Positions 59,166-64,000 of a stretch of DNA of 64,000 nucleotides are shown piece after piece. Origin of the DNA: Dokdonella_A sp046347015 (lineage in GTDB: Bacteria; Pseudomonadota; Gammaproteobacteria; Xanthomonadales; Rhodanobacteraceae); contig JAXMHA010000005.1 of the NCBI GenBank assembly GCA_046347015.1, positions 62,001-126,000 of the forward strand, read 5' to 3'. The notes beneath the pieces are model-generated. The model was given only the letters and a program-made list of their open reading frames with translations, made no database searches and was not told the origin of the DNA. The translations under genes and the position numbers were made by a program. Numbering within the stretch: the stretch's first letter is position 1; every line of letters starts with the position of its first letter.

Positions 59166-59963
59166 ATGAGCCGACCCGCGATCAACGTGGCGACCCGCGC
59201 CGCCCGTGCCGCCGGGAGGATCATCCTGCGCCACGCCAACCGGCTCGGCAGCCTCGCCGTCATCGAGAAGCATCACCTGGATTTCGTTTCCGAGGTCGAT
59301 CGCCTGGCCGAAGCGGAAATCATACGGGAATTGCGTCGCGCCTATCCCGCGCACGCGTTCGTTGGCGAAGAGGGCGGCGCAGTCGGCAAGTCTCGCCATG
59401 TCTGGATGATCGATCCGCTCGACGGGACGCACAACTACCTGCGGGGGTTCCCGCACTACTCGGTCTCGATCGCGCTGCTCGAGGACGGTGAACCGGTGCA
59501 CGGCGTCGTCTACGACCCGCTGCATGAAGAACTGTTCATCGCCAGCAAGGGGGACGGGGCATTCCTCAACGACCGTCGCATCCGCGTCACCGGCCGCGAG
59601 GGCCTCGACGGCGCGTTGCTGGCCACGGGGTTCCCGTTCCGTGAGCGCGAGCGACTCGGCGCCCAGATCGACATGACGCGCGCCTTGCTGGCGAAGGCCG
59701 AAGACATTCGCCGCACCGGGTCGGCGGCCCTCGACCTCGCGTATACCGCTGCCGGTCGCCTCGACGGTTACTTCGAAACCGGCCTCAAGCCATGGGACAT
59801 GGCAGCCGGCTGCCTGCTGGTTCGGGAAGCCGGCGGCCGCTACGGCGATTTCTCGGGGCGTGACGGAATTCCTGCGACCGGGAACCTGCTCGCCGGTAAC
59901 GTGCATGTCACGGCGGCAATGGTGTCGACGCTGGCGCCGGTATTGCCACCTGAATTGCGCTGA
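59166..59963 (+). CDS. suhB: Inositol-1-monophosphatase SuhB
   Basis: A 265-residue magnesium-dependent phosphatase, also a cofactor in rRNA transcription antitermination in E. coli. Motifs: F-V-G-E-E-G near residue 67, W-M-I-D-P-L-D-G-T-H-N-Y (about 81-92; usually D-G-T-x-N-F), and L-K-P-W-D-M-A-A-G near residue 210. The ATG at 59166 starts right at the homology. Confidence 0.95.
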   Translation: MSRPAINVATRAARAAGRIILRHANRLGSLAVIEKHHLDFVSEVDRLAEAEIIRELRRAYPAHAFVGEEGGAVGKSRHVWMIDPLDGTHNYLRGFPHYSVSIALLEDGEPVHGVVYDPLHEELFIASKGDGAFLNDRRIRVTGREGLDGALLATGFPFRERERLGAQIDMTRALLAKAEDIRRTGSAALDLAYTAAGRLDGYFETGLKPWDMAAGCLLVREAGGRYGDFSGRDGIPATGNLLAGNVHVTAAMVSTLAPVLPPELR

Positions 59964-59985
59964 CCACGCGTCAACGGCACAAAAG

Positions 59986-60013
59986 AAAAGCCCGGCCGTG
60001 AGGCCGGGCTTTT
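59986..60013. terminator. Bidirectional terminator between suhB and ompA
   Basis: AAAAGCCCGGCC, loop GTGA, GGCCGGGCTTTT: a 12-base perfect stem with A and T tracts. It ends suhB on the plus strand and ompA on the minus strand. The core is nearly the same as the terminator at 36508-36533. Confidence 0.92.
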
Positions 60014-60040
60014 CCATCACTCCGATTGTCGCGGGACGAC

Positions 60041-61141
60041 TTACTGTCCCTGGTTCTCGACCTTCAGCTCGGTGCGGCGGTTGCGCGCCCGGCCTTCCTT
60101 GGTCTTGTTCGTGTCGATCGGGTTCGACTCGCCGAAGCCCTTGACGGCGACGATGCGGCTGGCATCGATGCCGTGCGAGGTCAGGTAGTCGTACACGATC
60201 TGCGCGCGACGCTCCGACAGCTTCTGGTTGTACGCGTCGGTACCGATCGAGTCGGTGTAGCCGTCGAGCTCGACCTTGATCTCCGGGTAGCGGTTCAACG
60301 CATCGACCGCCTGGTCGAGGATCGCGATCGAATCCGCCGTCGGAACCTGCAGCGTCGGTCCAATGTTCTTCTCACCCGGCTTCGGGCGATCGAACTTGAA
60401 GTTGACGCCACGCAGGTCGATGGTCACGTTCTGCGGCGGCGGCGGCGGCGGCGGCGCAGCCGGCGGCGGCGGCGGGGGAGCGGCCGGCGGGGGCGGCGGC
60501 GGCGGCGGGGCCGCGCCGAAGCTGTACACGAGGCCCACGCTCAGGATGGCGTCGGTGAATCCGGTCTTTTCCGGAATCATGTAGCCGAGCGCCTGCGCGA
60601 GATTGTTCTCGGTGTTGTTGTCATGGTCGTAGCGCGCCGCGATTTCACCGCGGATCGCAACACGATCGGACATGTTGTACTGGATGCCCGCGCCAACGGT
60701 TGCCATCGGATCCCAACCGCTGTTCGCGAAGCTCTCGCCATGGAGCAACGCACCCGAGTACGCCGCGTGGCGCAACGCGCCAAGGCCGACCGCGACATAC
60801 GGACGCCACTGGGCGCCTTCGTCACCGAAGAACCAGCGGGCCGTCGCGCCGAGGCCGACGCTTTCCCACTCGTGGCCGGAACGCCATGCGTCGCTCTTGA
60901 AGTCGGCGTTGTTGATCGTGTACTCGAAATCGAGCGCGAGGTGCGGATTGACCCACACGCCGGCACCGATTCCACCCCAGACCGAGGCATCGGTCTTGCG
61001 GTCGCTGTCGGGGATGACACCACCGATACGCGGGGCGATATACCACGTGCCGGTATCGGCCTTCGCCTGCTGGGCGACGGATAGGCCGCCACCAAGCGCG
61101 AGCGCGAGCGCGATCGGCGCATACAGGGCTTTACGATTCAT
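60041..61141 (-). CDS. OmpA-family outer membrane protein
   Basis: A 366-residue protein: signal peptide (about 1-28), an eight-stranded beta-barrel (about 30-208) starting G-T-W-Y-I-A-P-R-I-G-G, a polyproline linker of about 27 residues (about 210-236), and an OmpA peptidoglycan-binding domain (about 240-360) with L-D-G-Y-T-D-S-I-G near 295 and N-Q-K-L-S-E-R-R-A. The D and R of these motifs bind diaminopimelate. ATG 61141 has GGAG nine bases upstream. The 200-base gap upstream holds its promoter; a weak TTGGCA-N16-TATGCG pair lies at about 61208-61235. Confidence 0.93.
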   Translation of the reverse strand: MNRKALYAPIALALALGGGLSVAQQAKADTGTWYIAPRIGGVIPDSDRKTDASVWGGIGAGVWVNPHLALDFEYTINNADFKSDAWRSGHEWESVGLGATARWFFGDEGAQWRPYVAVGLGALRHAAYSGALLHGESFANSGWDPMATVGAGIQYNMSDRVAIRGEIAARYDHDNNTENNLAQALGYMIPEKTGFTDAILSVGLVYSFGAAPPPPPPPPAAPPPPPPAAPPPPPPPQNVTIDLRGVNFKFDRPKPGEKNIGPTLQVPTADSIAILDQAVDALNRYPEIKVELDGYTDSIGTDAYNQKLSERRAQIVYDYLTSHGIDASRIVAVKGFGESNPIDTNKTKEGRARNRRTELKVENQGQ

Positions 61142-61342
61142 TCTGGAATTCTCCTCGTCGATTGGCTTTCGGGCGCCCGCCCTTCCCCGCGCGGCACGCA
61201 AACCGCGCATAGTCTACGCTGGAACGGTGCCAAAAAGAAACAAGCTCTTAACATCCAGTCACGGCTTTCGGGACCGGTGCGGATTCTAGCGGGGTCCGTG
61301 GCGGGCGGCTACCCCAAAGTGAAGCTTCCGTTAAGTCAGCGG

Positions 61343-62788
61343 TCAGCCAATCGTGAACAATCCCACAAATTGGTCGATTGGCAGCCGATCCAGCCGTTCA
61401 GGATCCTGGCAGAGCGCAATGAGCGTGTCGACGTTGTCCCGGGAAAGCGCGCCCCCGCGCACCGCGTCCCCGAATTTCGCCAGCAACACCGGAATACCCT
61501 CGCCTCTTCGCTTGCGATGGCCGATCGGGTAGTCGATCTCGACGCGGTCGGTTCGGCCGCCGTCATCGAAGAACACCTGCACGGAATTGCCGATGTAGCG
61601 TTTGCCGGGATCGAAATAGTCGCGCGTGAAGCCGGGGTTTTCGACCACTTCCATCTTCGCGCGCAGCGCGTCGATCCGCGGGTCGGACGCGACGTCATCG
61701 GAGTAGTCGCCCGCGGTGAGACGCCCGAAGATCAGCGGTACGGCGACCATGTACTGGATGCAGTGGTCACGGTCGGCGTAGTTTGCGAGTGGCCCGGTCT
61801 TGTCGATGATCCGCTTGCCCGCTTCCTGCGTCTGGATCTCGATTCGTGCGATGCGCTCGATCCGGTCTTTGACCTGCGGATGCAGCCGCATTGCGCACTC
61901 GACCGCGGTCTGGGCATGGAACTCGGCCGGGAAGCTGATCTTGAACAACACGTTTTCCATGACGTAGCTGCCGAACGGGCGTTCGAACTCGAACGGCTTT
62001 CCGTTGAACGCGACGTCATTGAAGCCCCAGGTCTTCGCGCTCAGGGCCGACGGGTAGCTTGGCTCATCCGTGTTGATCGCGTTCAGCGCGTGGATCACCG
62101 CGCGGCGGCAAGCGTCACCCGCAGCCCAACTCTTGCGCGGGCCGGTGTTCGGAGCATGGCGGTAGGTCCGCAGCGATCCATTGTCGATCCAACTGTTCGA
62201 CACCGCGGTAATGACCTGCTCGCGCGCGCCACCGAGCATCGCGGTCGCCACTGCCGTGGACGCCAGCCGCACCAGGATCACGTGGTCGAGTCCGACCCGG
62301 TTGAACGAATTGCGCAGCGCGTAGCACCCCTGGATCTCGTGAGCCCGGATTGCACAGTCGAGAACATCGCGGACGGTCCGGGCCTTTCGCCCTGTGCGCG
62401 CCTGCCAGTCGGCGACCGCAAGGATCGCGCCGAGATTGTCGGACGGATGGCCCCACTCCGCGGCCAGCCACGTGTCGTTGAAGTCGAGCCAGCGGATTTG
62501 GGTGCCGATGCAGAACGCGGCCTGGGCGGGATCGAGCTCCAGTGCCGTGCCAGGGACGCGGGCGCCAGGCGCGAGGGTCGCCCCCGGCACGATCGGCGCG
62601 ACGTGCTTCACGCACTGCGGGAACTTCATCGCCAGCATTGCGCAGCCGAGCGAGTCCAGCAACATGAATCGCGCGGTATCGAAGGCTTCCTGCGAGTCGA
62701 TGCGACGGTCGAGAACATATTCCGCGACGTCGACGAGCGCCTGGTCAGGCGCTGGACGTTGCGCGGAACGGTGGTCGTGCTGGCCCAT
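61343..62788 (-). CDS. MmgE/PrpD family protein (2-methylcitrate dehydratase-like)
   Basis: A 481-residue protein matching the PrpD family, which dehydrates 2-methylcitrate: T-A-R-F-M-L-L-D-S-L-G-C-A near residue 40, R-W-L-D-F-N-D-T-W-L near 100, G-H-P-S-D-N-L-G-A-I near 115, and W-A-A-G-D-A near 228. No prpB or prpC lies nearby, so it is an orphan here; other substrates of the family are possible. The start region (62788) has no clear ribosome-binding site. Confidence 0.88.
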   Translation of the reverse strand: MGQHDHRSAQRPAPDQALVDVAEYVLDRRIDSQEAFDTARFMLLDSLGCAMLAMKFPQCVKHVAPIVPGATLAPGARVPGTALELDPAQAAFCIGTQIRWLDFNDTWLAAEWGHPSDNLGAILAVADWQARTGRKARTVRDVLDCAIRAHEIQGCYALRNSFNRVGLDHVILVRLASTAVATAMLGGAREQVITAVSNSWIDNGSLRTYRHAPNTGPRKSWAAGDACRRAVIHALNAINTDEPSYPSALSAKTWGFNDVAFNGKPFEFERPFGSYVMENVLFKISFPAEFHAQTAVECAMRLHPQVKDRIERIARIEIQTQEAGKRIIDKTGPLANYADRDHCIQYMVAVPLIFGRLTAGDYSDDVASDPRIDALRAKMEVVENPGFTRDYFDPGKRYIGNSVQVFFDDGGRTDRVEIDYPIGHRKRRGEGIPVLLAKFGDAVRGGALSRDNVDTLIALCQDPERLDRLPIDQFVGLFTIG

Positions 62789-62897
62789 GTCCGGTGCCCA
62801 TCCGCAAAAGGTCGATTGTGCCAGAGGCCACGGCGCGGACGTGCAATCTCCGCCGGGGACGAATCACCCGATCACGACGGCAGGCAACGTCCCGACC

Positions 62898-62926
62898 TTG
62901 AGTCCGGCCGGCTCCGGCCCGATATC
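62898..62926 (+). promoter_or_regulatory. Candidate promoter of the glutathione transferase gene
   Basis: TTGAGT (62898-62903) and GATATC (62921-62926) are separated by 17 bases and would start transcription near 62933, 21 bases before the gene. Confidence 0.45.
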
Positions 62927-62953
62927 CAGAAGACTTTCCAGAAGGAGAACCTC

Positions 62954-63577
62954 ATGAAACTGTTCACTTCGCCGGGCGCCTGCTCGATGGGCGTCCACAT
63001 CGTGCTCGAGTGGACCGGGCAACCGTACACCGCCGAAATCGTCAGCACCGAAGAACGTGCGACCCCGGCATTCCGCAAACTCAATCCGGAAGGTGCGGTA
63101 CCCGTGTTCGAGGATGGCGGCTGGGTACTGACGCAAAACGCCGCGATCCTGAACTACCTCGCCGACAAGTTTCCGGCCGCAAGGCTCGGCGGCGACGGGA
63201 CGCCGAAGAGCCGCGCCGAAGTCAACCACTGGCTGGGTTACCTGAACTCGGACGTCCACCCGGCGTTCAAGCCGCTGTTCGGCACGACAGCCTATCTCGG
63301 CCCCGAAGTGGCGGAGAGGACGAAACAGCATTCGCGCACCCAGTTGCGCCACTACTTCGAGCGCCTCGACGCACAGCTCGCCGGCCGTGACTGGCTGGTT
63401 GGCTCGCGGTCGATCGCCGATCCATACCTGTTCATCATGCTGCGTTGGGCAAAGGGGACGAAGGTGGATCTCAAGGGACTCGACAATCTCGCCCGCTTCG
63501 AGCGGCACATGCGCGCCGATGCCGCAGTCCAGAAGGTGCTCAAGGCCGAGGGACTGGATCAGGCCAAGGCAGCCTGA
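62954..63577 (+). CDS. Glutathione S-transferase
   Basis: A 207-residue protein: thioredoxin-like domain (about 1-78) with M-K-L-F-T-S-P-G-A-C-S-M-G, the cis-proline in G-A-V-P-V-F, and glutathione contacts in L-T-Q-N-A-A-I-L-N-Y-L; then an all-helical domain with the N-cap motif S-I-A-D-P-Y. The S-P-G-A-C-S segment is typical of the beta class, in which cysteine is the catalytic residue. GGAG lies six bases before the ATG. Confidence 0.94.
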   Translation: MKLFTSPGACSMGVHIVLEWTGQPYTAEIVSTEERATPAFRKLNPEGAVPVFEDGGWVLTQNAAILNYLADKFPAARLGGDGTPKSRAEVNHWLGYLNSDVHPAFKPLFGTTAYLGPEVAERTKQHSRTQLRHYFERLDAQLAGRDWLVGSRSIADPYLFIMLRWAKGTKVDLKGLDNLARFERHMRADAAVQKVLKAEGLDQAKAA

Positions 63578-63612
63578 GTTCGGGCACCCCACCGGAATCC
63601 AACGGCGCCAGG

Positions 63613-63638
63613 AAGCCGCGGGGTGATCCCCGCGGCTT
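63613..63638 (+). terminator. Hairpin after the glutathione transferase gene
   Basis: AAGCCGCGGGG-TGAT-CCCCGCGGCTT is an 11-base perfect stem with a four-base loop, 35 bases after the stop. Only TTG follows instead of a T run, so termination may be weak or bidirectional. Confidence 0.6.
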
Positions 63639-63698
63639 GTGCGCTCAGCACGTGCCAATCCGTTCCCGGCATCCCCTGCTTACGGGATACTGGCGGGC

Positions 63699-64000
63699 AT
63701 GGATGCTTTCGGTTACCTGTCGGTCCTGATCTCGATCATCATCGGCCTGGCGATCACGCAGATCCTCGCCGGGTTCCGCGGCATCGTGCTGTGGCGATCG
63801 CACGTGCGCATGTACTGGCCGGTGCCGGTATGGGCCGGCACGTTGTTGCTGGTCAACGTGCAAAGCTGGTGGGCAATGTTCTCGTTGCGCGAGGTCGCCA
63901 CGTGGAGCTTTGCCGCATTTGCCGTCGTGCTGGCGCAGGCGACCGTGCAATACCTGCTGGCGGCAATCGTGTTTCCGGACTTTTCAGCCGACACCGGAAC
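63699..64000 (+). CDS. Membrane protein of unknown function (partial)
   Basis: Begins at ATG 63699 and runs off the right edge; 100 codons are present. Three hydrophobic segments are seen (about residues 5-28, 42-65 and 70-92), beginning M-D-A-F-G-Y-L-S-V-L-I-S-I-I-I-G-L-A-I-T-Q. The short G-L-A-I-T-Q...W near the N-terminus is often seen in small membrane proteins of Proteobacteria; no family is assigned. Confidence 0.7.
   Translation, partial: MDAFGYLSVLISIIIGLAITQILAGFRGIVLWRSHVRMYWPVPVWAGTLLLVNVQSWWAMFSLREVATWSFAAFAVVLAQATVQYLLAAIVFPDFSADTG

Overview
The window is 64 kb of GC-rich DNA with dense, mostly intact housekeeping genes on both strands. Gene order and protein character point to a gammaproteobacterium of the order Lysobacterales (Xanthomonadales), close to the Rhodanobacteraceae/Dokdonella side. 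The pointers are the pcnB-folK-panB-panC cluster with panD nearby, folC-dedD-cvpA-purF, the NAD-type isocitrate dehydrogenase, and secreted proteins carrying a short D-x-[IV]-[FY]-x-[DN]-G-[FY]-[DE] motif. This placement is inference from the sequence alone.

Layout. 0-9 kb: a DUF1289-Nudix fusion cut by the left edge, a degenerate FKBP protein, a DUF1684 protein, then mutL-amidase-tsaE-nnr on the minus strand with queG divergent, as in the enterobacterial nnr/tsaE/ami/mutL neighbourhood. 9-13 kb: panD, a strong terminator, and the translationally coupled pcnB-folK-panB-panC operon. 13-18 kb: tRNA-Glu(CTC) with a clear promoter, fdxA, the dapA-bamC pair, and a gcvR-bcp-phoH operon. 18-31 kb: a FadL-like porin, thiD, NAD-isocitrate dehydrogenase, an unrecognised secreted protein, a BepA-like metalloprotease, the polyphosphate pair ppk1-ppx, a secreted cyclophilin, lpxH, and a delta-60-repeat protein.

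31-38 kb is different. Nearly every gene (Kelch protein, DUF1573-like/fn3 protein, a Phd-ParE module, an MntA-HepT module, two small secreted proteins) is recognisable but interrupted by several one-base frameshifts, while promoters, operators and terminators look intact. Either this is a decaying accessory island or the assembly is poor here; several shifts lie in short homopolymers.

38-45 kb carries glycosyltransferases, a DUF2304 protein and membrane proteins, plus DUF455 and a frameshifted DUF2235 gene. 45-50 kb is purF-cvpA-dedD-folC and a rhomboid. 50-54 kb is a three-gene unit DUF1800-DUF1501-cupredoxin. 54-64 kb holds an alkyltransferase-like protein, a Pit/DUF47 phosphate transport pair, a CNNM/CBS protein, trmJ, suhB, ompA, a PrpD-family protein, a glutathione transferase and a membrane protein cut by the right edge.

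Functional links: phosphate and polyphosphate handling (ppk1, ppx, pit, DUF47, phoH), envelope maintenance (amidase, bamC, bepA, lpxH, dedD, ompA), pantothenate and folate synthesis (panB/C/D, folK, folC), and a set of secreted proteins of unknown role sharing the GF[DE] motif. I see no CRISPR array, rRNA, prophage or insertion sequence.
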